Shown here piece after piece: positions 9,658-17,862 of a stretch of DNA of 64,000 nt. Every line of letters begins with the position of its first letter. Position 1 is the first letter of the stretch. Both the position numbers and the translations under genes were made by a program. The stretch covers positions 1 to 64,000 of the forward strand of contig CAVYVC010000038.1 of assembly GCA_963771845.1 (NCBI GenBank). Reading direction: 5' to 3'. Source of the DNA: VAZQ01 sp963771845. Lineage in GTDB: Bacteria; Pseudomonadota; Alphaproteobacteria; Rhizobiales; Xanthobacteraceae. The notes beneath the pieces were generated by a model that saw only the letters and a list, made by a program, of their open reading frames with translations, was not told the origin of the DNA and searched no databases.

Positions 9658-9710
9658 TCCGGCTCCGTTGCCTCCATTCTGACCTGAACGCAAGCGCGCG
9701 GAACCTCTGA

Positions 9711-10892
9711 ATGCGTTCCCTCGACGAATTCTCAACGACCAAACTGGCTGAACTCGAGCGCAATAGTCTACGGCGAGAGCTCGTCGAGACCGTCCGAGTG
9801 ACCGGAATCTGGACGTTGCGGAACGGTCGCCGGCTCTTGTCGTTTTGCTGCAACGATTACCTCAATTTAACTCACCACCCGGTGGTGGTGGAAGCGGCGA
9901 CGCAAGCGTTGCGTGTCTACGGGGTTGGAGCGGGAGCGTCTCGGCTGGTCACGGGCAATCATCCGCTATTTGCTGAACTCGAATCGCGATTGGCGCGGCT
10001 GAAGGACACCCAAGCTGCCTGTGTTTTTGGTTCTGGCTATCTGGCCAATCTTGGGATCATTCCGGCGCTGGTGGGGCCCAATGACCTCATCCTGATCGAC
10101 GAGCTGGCGCACGCCTGCCTGTGGGCGGGCTCGCGATTGGCACGCGCGGTGGTGATCCCTTACCGGCATGCGGACGTGGGACACGTCAAGTCCCTGCTCA
10201 CGGAGCTGCGCCGGCGGCATGAGCATGCCCTCATCGCGACCGATGGCGTCTTTTCGATGGATGGCGATCTCGCCCCCTTGCACGGCCTTGCGGCGCTCGC
10301 GGAGCACCATGACGCCTGGCTCCTCTCTGATGACGCGCATGGCTTGGGCGTGGTGGGCGGCAGCCGAGGATCCAATTTCGTGCGCACAAGAAAAGCCGAG
10401 GTTCCGCTCCAGATGGGGACCCTCTCCAAGGCACTCGGCGCGTACGGCGGCTATATCTGCGCCTCGGCGCCAGTGGTTGACCTGCTGCGCAATCGCGCGC
10501 GCACCCTGATCTATTCAACGGGCTTGCCGCCGGCCATCGTGGCGGCGGCGAATGCTGCGCTTGAATTGATTGAGCAGCAACCTGAATACGCCGCGCTGCC
10601 GCTCGCAAAGGCCAAAGCTTTTGCCCGTTCCGCCTGGCTGCCGGAACCGGAAAGCCCGATTGTTCCCATTGTTCTCGGCAAGCCCGAGACCGCCCTCTCG
10701 GCTTCGCGGCTCCTGGAGGAGTACGGGTTTCTGGTCACCGCGATCCGGCCGCCCACGGTGCCACCCGGCACTGCGCGCCTGCGGCTGACCTTCACCGCGC
10801 AGCATCCCGAGGATGAAATCGAGCGGCTTGCGTCCATCATCCGCACGCAAATTCTTGCGCGTTCGGATGAGCGCGCGATCAGCGCGCAATGA
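9711..10892 (+). CDS. bioF: 8-amino-7-oxononanoate synthase
   Basis: Condenses pimeloyl thioester with alanine to KAPA, with PLP and loss of CO2. 393 residues, a typical length. The glycine-rich GVGAGASRLVTGNHPLFAEL (71-90) is characteristic of alpha-oxoamine synthases. TDGVFSMDGDLAPL (178-190) and SDDAHGLGVVG (207-217) form the PLP pocket, and Lys240 in TLSKALGAYGG is the Schiff-base lysine. Its stop overlaps the bioD start by 4 bases (ATGA), so the two are translationally coupled. bioB is not in the window. Confidence 0.93.
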   Translation: MRSLDEFSTTKLAELERNSLRRELVETVRVTGIWTLRNGRRLLSFCCNDYLNLTHHPVVVEAATQALRVYGVGAGASRLVTGNHPLFAELESRLARLKDTQAACVFGSGYLANLGIIPALVGPNDLILIDELAHACLWAGSRLARAVVIPYRHADVGHVKSLLTELRRRHEHALIATDGVFSMDGDLAPLHGLAALAEHHDAWLLSDDAHGLGVVGGSRGSNFVRTRKAEVPLQMGTLSKALGAYGGYICASAPVVDLLRNRARTLIYSTGLPPAIVAAANAALELIEQQPEYAALPLAKAKAFARSAWLPEPESPIVPIVLGKPETALSASRLLEEYGFLVTAIRPPTVPPGTARLRLTFTAQHPEDEIERLASIIRTQILARSDERAISAQ

Positions 10893-11578
10893 GCGCGGTG
10901 TTTGTCACAGGCACCGGCACCGGTATCGGAAAAACTTTTGTCAGCAGCGCATTGATACGGCAATTCAGAAGCGTGGGCCATCCGGTACATGCGATCAAAC
11001 CGGTGGTATCGGGCTTCGACCAAGCCACCTGGCAGGAAAGCAATTCTGCCATGCTTCTTGCCGCACTTGGACGCCCTGTCACATTGCAGGAGATCGAGCT
11101 CCTGTCGCCTTGGCGTTTTGCGGCTCCTCTTTCTCCCGATATGGCAGCGCGCCAGGAAGGGCGCGCAATTGCTTTTGCGGAACTTATCGAGTTCTGCCGG
11201 AACACGGCCCGATCTTCGCGTCACACCCTCCTGATCGAAGGGGTTGGCGGGGTCATGGTGCCACTGGACAATCATCGAACCGTCCTCGATTGGATGTCTG
11301 TGCTGCGCGTGCCGATTGTCCTGGTGAGCGGAACCTATGTAGGCGCGATCAGCCACACGTTGACGTCACTGGAAGTCCTGGCGCGGCGCAATCTCGACAT
11401 CGCAGCGGTGGCGATAAGCGAAAGCCAGGGCAGCGCCGCCTCGCTCGCCGACACCATAACCACCATCGAGCGCTTCGCCGATGCTATCCCGCTGGTCGGT
11501 ATTCCCCGCCTTGGCGCCGGTGCATTCGATCACCCCGCAGTCGCTGCACTCGCCAAGCTGATTACCAGCAGCCAGTAA
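10889..11578 (+). CDS. bioD: Dethiobiotin synthetase
   Basis: ATP-dependent ring closure of diaminopelargonate with CO2 to dethiobiotin. 229 residues. The P-loop variant VTGTGTGIGKTFVSSALI lies at 5-22, the substrate lysine segment is HAIKPVVSGF, and LLIEGVGGVMVPLD matches the conserved EGAGG-type loop. It overlaps bioF by ATGA and is the last gene of the bioFD unit. A convergent oxidoreductase gene follows after a repeat-filled gap of about 290 bp. Confidence 0.92.
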   Translation: MSAVFVTGTGTGIGKTFVSSALIRQFRSVGHPVHAIKPVVSGFDQATWQESNSAMLLAALGRPVTLQEIELLSPWRFAAPLSPDMAARQEGRAIAFAELIEFCRNTARSSRHTLLIEGVGGVMVPLDNHRTVLDWMSVLRVPIVLVSGTYVGAISHTLTSLEVLARRNLDIAAVAISESQGSAASLADTITTIERFADAIPLVGIPRLGAGAFDHPAVAALAKLITSSQ

Positions 11579-11640
11579 TCAGTGATAAGTGATCAGTAAT
11601 CAGAAAGCCGGTGGCTCTGACTCGACTACTGACTACCTGT
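11579..11640. repeat. Short-motif stem-loop spacer (CAGTAATCAG type)
   Basis: Right after the bioD stop, short units such as AGTGATAAG, TGATCAGTAATCAG and ACTGACTAC repeat with variation and can pair on both strands. A matching stretch (CTACTGACTACTGACCCCTG) lies at 11844-11863, against the end of the convergent gene. Comparable spacers lie at 16772-16837 and 59582-59671. Confidence 0.6.
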
Positions 11641-11643
11641 ACT

Positions 11644-11836
11644 GCGTCATAAACCAAACTGCGCCGTCATTCCGGGGCCACGAGCGTAGCGAGCGGAGCC
11701 CGGAATCCATAACCACAGGCCGTGTGGTGAGACGGGGGTTGCATCATCGCCTGGGGTTATGGATTCCGGGGGCGCAGGCAAGTCGGCAAGGCCGACATGC
11801 CTGCGCCCCGGAATGACGTCGAGGTGTTTATGACGC
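11644..11836. repeat. Palindromic intergenic repeat, divergent copy 2
   Basis: Same ends as the 803-945 element (GTCATTCCGG at 11666 and CCGGAATGAC ending at 11817) but a different interior, including a CATGCCTGCGCC-type second stem. The outermost 11 bases are perfectly inverted: GCGTCATAAAC at 11644-11654 and GTTTATGACGC at 11826-11836. Confidence 0.8.
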
Positions 11837-11864
11837 ATTACGGCTACTGACTACTGACCCCTGA

Positions 11865-12842
11865 TCACGTCACCAGAATGCTTGCGCCCGTTGTGGCACG
11901 CGATTCCAGATCACGGTGGGCTTTCTGCGCATCCTTGAGAGAATACTTCTGGTTGATCGGGATCTTGACCGCTCCGCTTGTCACAACCTTGAAGAGCTCA
12001 TTCGCTCCGTTTAGCAGGTCCTCCCGTTTGGCGGCGTAATGATTGAGGGTGGGACGAGTCGCAAACAGCGAGCCCTTGGTTTGAAGGATATTGATGTTGA
12101 AGGCCTCGATCTGTCCCGACGCACTACCGAAGCTCACAAACATGCCGAGCGGCTTGATACAGTCGAGCGACGCGGGGAAGGTCGTCTTGCCCACCCCGTC
12201 ATAGACCACCTCGCAAAGTTTGCCGCCGGTGATCTCCTTCACCTTCGCGACAAAATCCTCGTCGCGATAAAGGATCGTGTGATGCGCGCCGTTCTTCCTC
12301 GCCAGCTCGGCCTTGTCTTTTGAACCAACCGTCCCGATCACGTTTGCGCCAAGGTAGTTGGCCCATTGGCATGCGATAAGGCCGACACCGCCCGCGGCGG
12401 CGTGAATGAGCACGTTATCGCCCTTGGCGACCTTGTAAGTCCGCCGCAGCAGATACTCCACGGTCATGCCCTTGAGCATCATCGCGGCAGCTTGTTCATA
12501 GCTTATGCTGGCCGGCAGCTTTACCGCCCGGTCGGCGGGAAGCAGACGTTCTGCCGCATACGAGCCCAGCGGAGCTACGTAGCCGACGCGATCACCGACC
12601 TTGATGTCGGTCACGCCGGGGCCGACCGCGGTCACCTCCCCTGCCCCCTCATTGCCGGAAATGAACGGCAGCCCGACCGGCGACGGATACATGCCCATTC
12701 GAAAATACGTGTCGATGAAGTTGACGCCGGAGGCATGGTTTTTGATCTTGATTTGACCCGGGCCCGGGTCCGGCACGGCAACATCCTCGTAAGTCAGCAC
12801 TTCGGGCCCGCCGACCTTGTGTACTCGCACCGCTGCGACCAT
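11865..12842 (-). CDS. NADPH:quinone oxidoreductase, zinc-independent MDR family
   Basis: 325 residues from the ATG at 12842 (MVAAVRVHKVGGPEVL), chosen because AGGAG lies eight bases upstream; a frame to 12872 adds only ten residues. It shows the quinone oxidoreductase hallmarks: GHDFIDTYFR-like VNFIDTYFRMG, GNEGAGEVTAVGPGV, and the nucleotide-binding NVLIHAAAGGVGLIACQWA. The structural zinc cysteines of alcohol dehydrogenases are missing. Family members reduce quinones with NADPH, by one or two electrons. The gene converges on bioD and its stop lies inside repeat-like sequence. Confidence 0.9.
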   Translation of the reverse strand: MVAAVRVHKVGGPEVLTYEDVAVPDPGPGQIKIKNHASGVNFIDTYFRMGMYPSPVGLPFISGNEGAGEVTAVGPGVTDIKVGDRVGYVAPLGSYAAERLLPADRAVKLPASISYEQAAAMMLKGMTVEYLLRRTYKVAKGDNVLIHAAAGGVGLIACQWANYLGANVIGTVGSKDKAELARKNGAHHTILYRDEDFVAKVKEITGGKLCEVVYDGVGKTTFPASLDCIKPLGMFVSFGSASGQIEAFNINILQTKGSLFATRPTLNHYAAKREDLLNGANELFKVVTSGAVKIPINQKYSLKDAQKAHRDLESRATTGASILVT

Positions 12843-12969
12843 TGCTGTCACTCCTGTCCTGATTGCACGCACCGAATGGGCGCTGAATGTCTCTCAGCGG
12901 GGGCGGCGGATCAAGCCTCCCGGCATGCCTAGCACATGCCTAGTCCAGTGTATCCAAAGTTCGAATCAT

Positions 12970-13112
12970 ATGCGGCCGTCATTCCGGGGCGCCCAAGCGA
13001 AGCGGAGGCGAACCCGGAACCTATAACCACAGGCCTGGGGTTATAGATTCCGGGCTCTCGGCCTCCTTCGTCGGCCTCGCCCCGGAATGACAAGTTTCAT
13101 GGAATTGCTCGC
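12970..13112 (-). repeat. Dispersed palindromic intergenic repeat, copy 3 (inverse of copy 1)
   Basis: Reverse complement of 803-945 with only a few differences over 143 bp, including the flanks CGAGC and GGCCGCATA. It ends one base before the pcs stop codon and could act as a bidirectional stem-loop at that 3-prime end. Confidence 0.85.
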
Positions 13113-13808
13113 CTAGGGGGTGGGGCGTTCGCGATCGGTCGACCCGATAACAAGGAAATAAAGCCCGATAAGCAGCAGGCCTGCCGTCACCCACATCGCC
13201 GGACGCAGCTCATAAATGAGAGCAACGATTGCGAGTATTGACCCAACAAGTACGGCGGTGAGGTTGAGGGCCCGAAACCGCTTTACCCGAATAGGGTGGA
13301 GAAACTTGAACGGCGCGAAGGTGAGCGCCGAGAATGCAATGACAATGAGCAGTGCAAACCAGGGCGCCGGCCTGATCAGAAAAAGATAGAATGCGAGCCC
13401 ATTCCAAAGCGCTGGAAAACCACGGAAGTAGTTGCCCGGCAATTTCATCTGCCGGTCGGCAAAATAGATCGCGCCGGTGATCACAATGAGGGCGCCGGCA
13501 GGCAGGGCAAGCGGCGCCGGCAAGATGCCGCTCGCGGCGATGGCATAAGCCGGAACGAAAACATAGGTGGCGAAATCGACCACCAGATCGAGCAGGTCGC
13601 CCGACCAGCGCGGAAGAACACCCGCCACGCCGACGTAGCGGGCAATCGTACCGTCGACCGCATCGATGATAAGAGCGATGCCGAGGCATAGAAACATGGA
13701 AGTCCATCGCGCCTCCACGGCATAGAAGAGCGAAGCGAGCGCAAGCGCCGCTCCGGTTGCGGTAAAGACATGGACCGCAAACGCGCGGATCTGGATCAGC
13801 GGCGACAC
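13113..13808 (-). CDS. pcs: Phosphatidylcholine synthase
   Basis: An integral membrane CDP-alcohol phosphatidyltransferase that joins CDP-diacylglycerol and choline to give phosphatidylcholine in one step, the bacterial Pcs route. The motif runs from DAVDGTIARY (49-58) through WSGDLLDLVVD (68-78), giving the spaced Asp residues that bind the metal and CDP. About eight hydrophobic helices fill 231 residues, matching rhizobial Pcs. Translation probably starts at GTG 13808, with GGAG eight bases upstream. It is a single gene, divergent from the FAD monooxygenase. Confidence 0.9.
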   Translation of the reverse strand: MSPLIQIRAFAVHVFTATGAALALASLFYAVEARWTSMFLCLGIALIIDAVDGTIARYVGVAGVLPRWSGDLLDLVVDFATYVFVPAYAIAASGILPAPLALPAGALIVITGAIYFADRQMKLPGNYFRGFPALWNGLAFYLFLIRPAPWFALLIVIAFSALTFAPFKFLHPIRVKRFRALNLTAVLVGSILAIVALIYELRPAMWVTAGLLLIGLYFLVIGSTDRERPTP

Positions 13809-13933
13809 GGAAGGTGCTCCGGGCTTTCGAGTGCACTATACATTGAGAGGTGCCGCGAGTGCCGTCCGGCAGGGGCCTACTTGCATCCCATCGGCAGTGA
13901 TCTGCGTTACGGCTATCTGCTTTCCGAGGTCAC

Positions 13934-15139
13934 ATGAAGAGCTCGAGCGCGCAATGTGTCGTCATTGGTGGAGGACCTGCCGGCCTCACGGCCGCGACCG
14001 CGCTCGCATCGGCTGGGGTGGAAACCGTGCTGGTTGCAGCCCCCGCTGCTGGCGTGGACCGCCGCACCACCGCCCTTCTCGACAGCTCGGTCAAGGCGCT
14101 GACTGCACTCGATGTCTGGGAGCAATGCCGCGCCGACGCTGCCCCACTCAAGGCCATTCGCATCATCGATGATACCAGGCGGCTGTTGCGCGCGCCTGAA
14201 GTTCTCTTTGCTGCGGAGGAAATCGGTCTCGAGGCATTTGGTCAGAATATTGAAAACCACCTCCTCACGCCTGCGCTCGAAAGACGTGCACGCGCGCTTG
14301 CCTCGTTGACCTGGATCGAAGACCAGGCGGATGTTGTAGAAGTTGCGGACACGAGCGCCACGATCCGCACGGTCGCTGGCACGGTGATTACAGCAAGGCT
14401 GGTCATCGGTGCTGACGGCCGGCACTCACTGTGCCGAATGGCCGCGGGGATATCCGTTGCGCGGCGGACCTACGCCCAAACAGCCTTGACATTCAATCTG
14501 CGACACGCTCGCCAGCACCATGACATTTCGACCGAATTCCACACCGAGACGGGCCCTTTCACGCTCGTCCCGCTGCCGGGACGGCGCGCGAGCCTCGTAT
14601 TCGTTGTGCATCCAGACGAAGCCCGCGATCTCATCAAACTTTCCGATTCCCTGATGGCGGAAGAGATCGAGCGCCGGTCACATTCCATCCTCGGCGGTAT
14701 CGACGTCGAGCCCGGCCGGGGGGTATTCCCGTTGTCCGTTGAGACGGCCGCGCGGTGTGGCGCGCCCCGCATCGTGCTCGTGGGTGAGGCGGCGCACACG
14801 CTTCCTCCGATCGGAGCGCAGGGCTTGAATTTGGGGTTGCGGGATGCCGCGACCATAGCCGAGATCGTCGTAACGGCTCATCGCGAGGGCATCGACATCG
14901 GGGCCAGCAAAGTGACGGACCGATACGGCCGAATGCGCCGGGCGGACATCATCAGCCGTACCATCGCCGTGGATGCGCTCAATCGAAGTCTGCTTTCGGA
15001 CTTTCTGCCGCTCCAGGCGGCTCGCGGAGTTGGCCTTTTTCTGCTCGGTCGTGCCGCTTCCTTGCGGCGCGCCGCCATGCGGGAAGGAGTCATGCCATTC
15101 GCCTCTCAGCCGCGGCTGATGCGCGGACTGGCTTTGTGA
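13934..15139 (+). CDS. UbiH/UbiF/Coq6-family FAD monooxygenase
   Basis: 401 residues. The dinucleotide-binding fold opens with CVVIGGGPAGLTAATALA (8-25). The central ARLVIGADGRHSLCR is the family DG motif, and VLVGEAAHTLPPIGAQGLNL (about 285-304) is the FAD-ribityl motif typical of ubiquinone hydroxylases. Members hydroxylate the ubiquinone ring on the membrane. Which ring position this one acts on cannot be told, because alphaproteobacterial members are promiscuous. No other ubi gene is adjacent. A palindromic repeat follows the stop. Confidence 0.85.
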   Translation: MKSSSAQCVVIGGGPAGLTAATALASAGVETVLVAAPAAGVDRRTTALLDSSVKALTALDVWEQCRADAAPLKAIRIIDDTRRLLRAPEVLFAAEEIGLEAFGQNIENHLLTPALERRARALASLTWIEDQADVVEVADTSATIRTVAGTVITARLVIGADGRHSLCRMAAGISVARRTYAQTALTFNLRHARQHHDISTEFHTETGPFTLVPLPGRRASLVFVVHPDEARDLIKLSDSLMAEEIERRSHSILGGIDVEPGRGVFPLSVETAARCGAPRIVLVGEAAHTLPPIGAQGLNLGLRDAATIAEIVVTAHREGIDIGASKVTDRYGRMRRADIISRTIAVDALNRSLLSDFLPLQAARGVGLFLLGRAASLRRAAMREGVMPFASQPRLMRGLAL

Positions 15140-15204
15140 CCACGGCGCCTTCTGCCTGCAAAACCGACTTGGCGCAGCCGATTTCCGCACAAAGAGCAGG
15201 ATGC

Positions 15205-15281
15205 GAATCGTCATCCTGCTCCATGTCTTTGTTGAGCATGTCCTTTTCGTAAAACCGGTTCCCACTTTCGCGAGACATGCT
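15205..15281. repeat. Second intergenic repeat family, copy A
   Basis: Shares GAATCGTCATCCTGCTC, GTCTTTGTTGAGCATGTCC and AAAACCGGTTCCCAC with 42153-42256, with matching order and spacing. It starts with GAGCATGTCC and ends with a GAGACATGCT-type partner, so it can fold into a stem. It sits between the monooxygenase and lyase genes, about 40 bp before the second. Confidence 0.8.
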
Positions 15282-15320
15282 GTAACGTGAGAACCGACCA
15301 CTCGCAGGTGGAGATGAGGA

Positions 15321-16364
15321 ATGAAGCTCCCGCGCAACTTTTTCAGACCGCTTGCGATCGGCGCGCCGTCACCGTTGCGCGAGCTTCCGGTCAAGCTTGA
15401 GCGCATGATTCATTTCGTGCCGCCGCACGTCCAAAAGGTGCGCGCCAAGGTTCCGGAGTTGATTTCGCAGGTCGACGTGGTCCTCGGTAATCTGGAGGAC
15501 GCCATTGCGGCCGATGCCAAGACCGCCGCCCGCGCTGGCTTCATCGAGATGGCAAAAGCGTACGATTTCGGCACCACCGGCTTATGGGTGCGCATCAACG
15601 CTCTCAACTCGCCCTGGATGCCTGACGACGTGATCGAGATCCTCGGCGCAGTTGGGGACAAGCTCGATGTCGTGATGCTTCCGAAGGTGGAGGGTGCATG
15701 GGATATTCATTACCTCGATCAGCTCCTGGCGCAGATGGAAGCGCGGCATGGCGTTCAGAAGCCAGTTCTGATTCATGCCATCCTGGAAACGGCCGAGGGG
15801 GTTGAGAATGTCTCCAACATTGCCAAGGCCTCACCGCGCATGCATGGAATCAGCCTCGGGCCCGCCGATCTCGCTGCCTCCCGCGCCATGAAAACGACGC
15901 GCGTCGGTGGCGGCCATCCGCAATACAAGGTCCTCGCCGATGTCGCAGAGGAAGGCACGCCGCGCAGCGTGTACCAGCAGGACCTCTGGCACTACACGTT
16001 GGCCAAAATGATTGATGCCTGTGCCGCAGCGGGCATCAAGGCGTTTTACGGCCCCTTTGGTGATTTTTCCGATCCGGCGGGATGTGAGGTGCAATTTCGA
16101 AACGCCTTTCTAATGGGATGCGCCGGAGCCTGGACGCTCCATCCCAGTCAGGTCCCGATCGCAAAGCGCGTTTTCTCGCCTGATCCGGCCGAAGTTGAAT
16201 TCGCGAGCAGAATCCTGCATGCCATGCCAGACGGCACTGGAGCGGTTATGATCGATGGTAAGATGCAGGATGATGCCACTTGGAAACAGGCCAAGGTACT
16301 CGTCGACCTCGCGCGTCTGATCGCTGCCAAGGACCCGGAGATGGCCGGGTCCTACCGCGTTTGA
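15321..16364 (+). CDS. HpcH/HpaI-CitE family CoA-ester lyase, malyl-CoA lyase-like
   Basis: 347 residues. NLEDAI (about 57-62) supplies the metal-side acidic residues, LWVRINALNSPW carries the substrate arginine, VVMLPKVEGAWDI gives the second acidic site, and ILETAEGVENV and GISLGPADLAASR follow in family order. A C-terminal region after WTLHPSQVPIA matches malyl-CoA / methylmalyl-CoA lyases more than citrate lyase beta subunits. Such enzymes cleave malyl-CoA to glyoxylate and acetyl-CoA, or beta-methylmalyl-CoA to glyoxylate and propionyl-CoA. No serine-cycle or ethylmalonyl-CoA genes are next to it, so the pathway is open. GGTGGAGATGAGG precedes the ATG. Confidence 0.85.
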   Translation: MKLPRNFFRPLAIGAPSPLRELPVKLERMIHFVPPHVQKVRAKVPELISQVDVVLGNLEDAIAADAKTAARAGFIEMAKAYDFGTTGLWVRINALNSPWMPDDVIEILGAVGDKLDVVMLPKVEGAWDIHYLDQLLAQMEARHGVQKPVLIHAILETAEGVENVSNIAKASPRMHGISLGPADLAASRAMKTTRVGGGHPQYKVLADVAEEGTPRSVYQQDLWHYTLAKMIDACAAAGIKAFYGPFGDFSDPAGCEVQFRNAFLMGCAGAWTLHPSQVPIAKRVFSPDPAEVEFASRILHAMPDGTGAVMIDGKMQDDATWKQAKVLVDLARLIAAKDPEMAGSYRV

Positions 16365-16412
16365 CCCCCACCCTTCCCTCCCCGCGCGCGGGGGAGGGAT
16401 AAAGGGTGGGGG
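16365..16412. repeat. GC-rich inverted repeat after the lyase gene
   Basis: CCCCCACCCTTCCCTCCCC faces GGGGAGGGATAAAGGGTGGGGG around a GCGCGC centre, beginning directly after the lyase stop codon. It could slow or stop RNA polymerase, but no T-run follows on either strand, so a classical terminator is not supported. Confidence 0.65.
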
Positions 16413-16435
16413 CCTGAATGATCTCAGGTTTTCTG

Positions 16436-16768
16436 ATGAGCAAAACGCGCACCGCGAAATTCAAGATCGGCCAAGTCGTTCGTCATCGGATTTTTCCGTT
16501 TCGAGGTGTCGTCTTCGACATCGATCCGGAATTCAACAATACCGAAGAATGGTATCAATCGATACCTGCCGAGGTTCGTCCTCGCAAAGATCAACCCTTC
16601 TATCATCTATTCGCAGAAAATGCCGAGACCGAATACATCGCCTATGTCTCAGAGCAGAATCTGCTGCCGGACACGTCCGGAGAACCCGTACGCCATCCTC
16701 AAATCGCTGAGGTGTTTGAGCAGGACGAAAAGGGCCGTTACCGGCCGCGCAGCTCGCTGTTCAACTAA
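16436..16768 (+). CDS. hspQ: Heat shock protein HspQ (YccV-like)
   Basis: 110 residues from the ATG at 16436 (MSKTRTAKFKIGQVVRHRIF); an ATG six codons upstream is also possible. The conserved features are FKIGQVVRHRIFPFRGVVFD, the WYQSIP segment, and PFYHLFAENAETEYIAYVSE followed by QNLLPD. HspQ is a small cytoplasmic protein reported to bind hemimethylated DNA and to act as an adaptor for Lon. A short-motif stem-loop spacer separates it from the convergent IalB-like gene. Confidence 0.93.
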   Translation: MSKTRTAKFKIGQVVRHRIFPFRGVVFDIDPEFNNTEEWYQSIPAEVRPRKDQPFYHLFAENAETEYIAYVSEQNLLPDTSGEPVRHPQIAEVFEQDEKGRYRPRSSLFN

Positions 16769-16771
16769 GAT

Positions 16772-16837
16772 CAAGTATCAGGTTTCAGGTATCAGGACTT
16801 AGATTAGGTGAGCCTGATACCTGATCACTGATAACTG
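16772..16837. repeat. Short-motif stem-loop spacer (TATCAGG type)
   Basis: Units GTATCAGG, TTTCAGG and TATCAGGA on the left face CCTGATACCTGATCACTG on the right, forming an imperfect hairpin between convergent hspQ and ialB-like genes. It probably serves as a two-way termination spacer; no T-run supports a classical terminator. Confidence 0.6.
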
Positions 16838-17587
16838 CTATCTGGTGGGTGCCGCCTGTTGCTGGTTCTCCAGCTTCTTGCGGGCTTCCTCGGCACGCCG
16901 CTGCAGCTCTTCCTGCAACTTTTTCTGCTGCTCCTCGAAAACCTTCGGGTCGGTGGGCGGCCCGTCGTAGGCTTTCCCGAAATCACCGAGCGGGACCACC
17001 AGGCTGATCGGTTGGCCGGCGCCATTGATGCCCTGGATTACAAGTCCCTGCCCCTTCTTGAGCTTGCCAATCAACTCACCGCTGGCCTCGTAATCGGCCA
17101 TACAACCATTGTTGAAGCAGATCACGTACGGTCCGGTCATCGGCTGGCCGTTGTCGACGATGACGCGGGTGCCGGGCTGGAGCGACATTCCAAGCGGTAA
17201 CGTCACCCGCAGCACCTTTTTTGGGTCGTTCTCGGGCTCAATGAGCACGGCTGCCACGACAGGCATCCCGTTCTCGACCCGCCCGTCCTTGCCCGTAAAG
17301 CAGACCTGCTTGGCGGTGGCCTCCTGACCCTTGAGACAGAATTTCGTCCAAGGCGAGAAGATCAGCTGCGGCTGCTCGTTTCCCTGCGGCTGCTGTGGGG
17401 CGGGAGCCTCGGCGGCCTTCGGAGCAGGTGCCGCTTTTGGGGCGGCTTTCGGCGCAGTCTTGGGGGCGGGCGGCGTCTGAGCTAATACGTCAAAACTGCA
17501 CAGCCCCATCAACATGGAGGTTGCCGCGCCGACGGCCAACGCGCGTGCGGCCAAACCGGCGGGCGCAATACCCAACCTGTAATTCAT
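16838..17587 (-). CDS. Invasion-associated locus B (IalB)-family exported protein
   Basis: 249 residues from the ATG at 17587 (MNYRLGIAPAGLAARALAVG). Signal peptide to about DVLAQ, then a low-complexity Pro/Ala/Lys linker (about 38-70). The IalB-like domain follows: SPWTKFCLKG, KQVCFTGKDGRVENG, LRVTLPLGMSLQPGTRVIVD and YVICFNNGCMADYEAS. A charged C-terminal coiled coil is rich in QKKLQEELQRRAEEARKK. Cys pairs suggest disulfides in the periplasm. The family is widespread in Hyphomicrobiales, including non-pathogens, so the name does not imply invasion. The longer frame to 17812 has no signal peptide and is rejected. Confidence 0.9.
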   Translation of the reverse strand: MNYRLGIAPAGLAARALAVGAATSMLMGLCSFDVLAQTPPAPKTAPKAAPKAAPAPKAAEAPAPQQPQGNEQPQLIFSPWTKFCLKGQEATAKQVCFTGKDGRVENGMPVVAAVLIEPENDPKKVLRVTLPLGMSLQPGTRVIVDNGQPMTGPYVICFNNGCMADYEASGELIGKLKKGQGLVIQGINGAGQPISLVVPLGDFGKAYDGPPTDPKVFEEQQKKLQEELQRRAEEARKKLENQQQAAPTR

Positions 17588-17862
17588 CGACGAACCCTCA
17601 TGCTTACCGCTCACGCGGCGCTCCAGCCGGAACGGTCGCCCCATCCTAAAGGCTGTGTCGTCATCAAATGCGGCAGGAGCGTGACCGCAGCCCACGTGAC
17701 ACACCCTTGATCTCCGGGCGGGCCGAGGAAGCAGCAGGATTGCGCAGGAAACGATGAAATATTGGTGATAACCACCCAAATCGTGCTTTGGCAGCAAAGC
17801 CAAGAGGCCCAAACTCGCCCTGCGAATGCCAGAAGGTCCAAGTATCGATCTGCGACTTAGCC

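Noticed and set aside
8728..9687. 319-codon + frame opposite bioA
   Set aside because: Antisense to a clearly conserved aminotransferase; no homology signal.
9658..9710. BioR-type operator between bioA and bioF
   Set aside because: The 53-bp gap contains no TTATAGATAA-like palindrome.
16838..17812. 324-residue version of the IalB-like protein
   Set aside because: The extra 75 residues lack a signal peptide at the front and bury the real one; the start at 17587 is much better.
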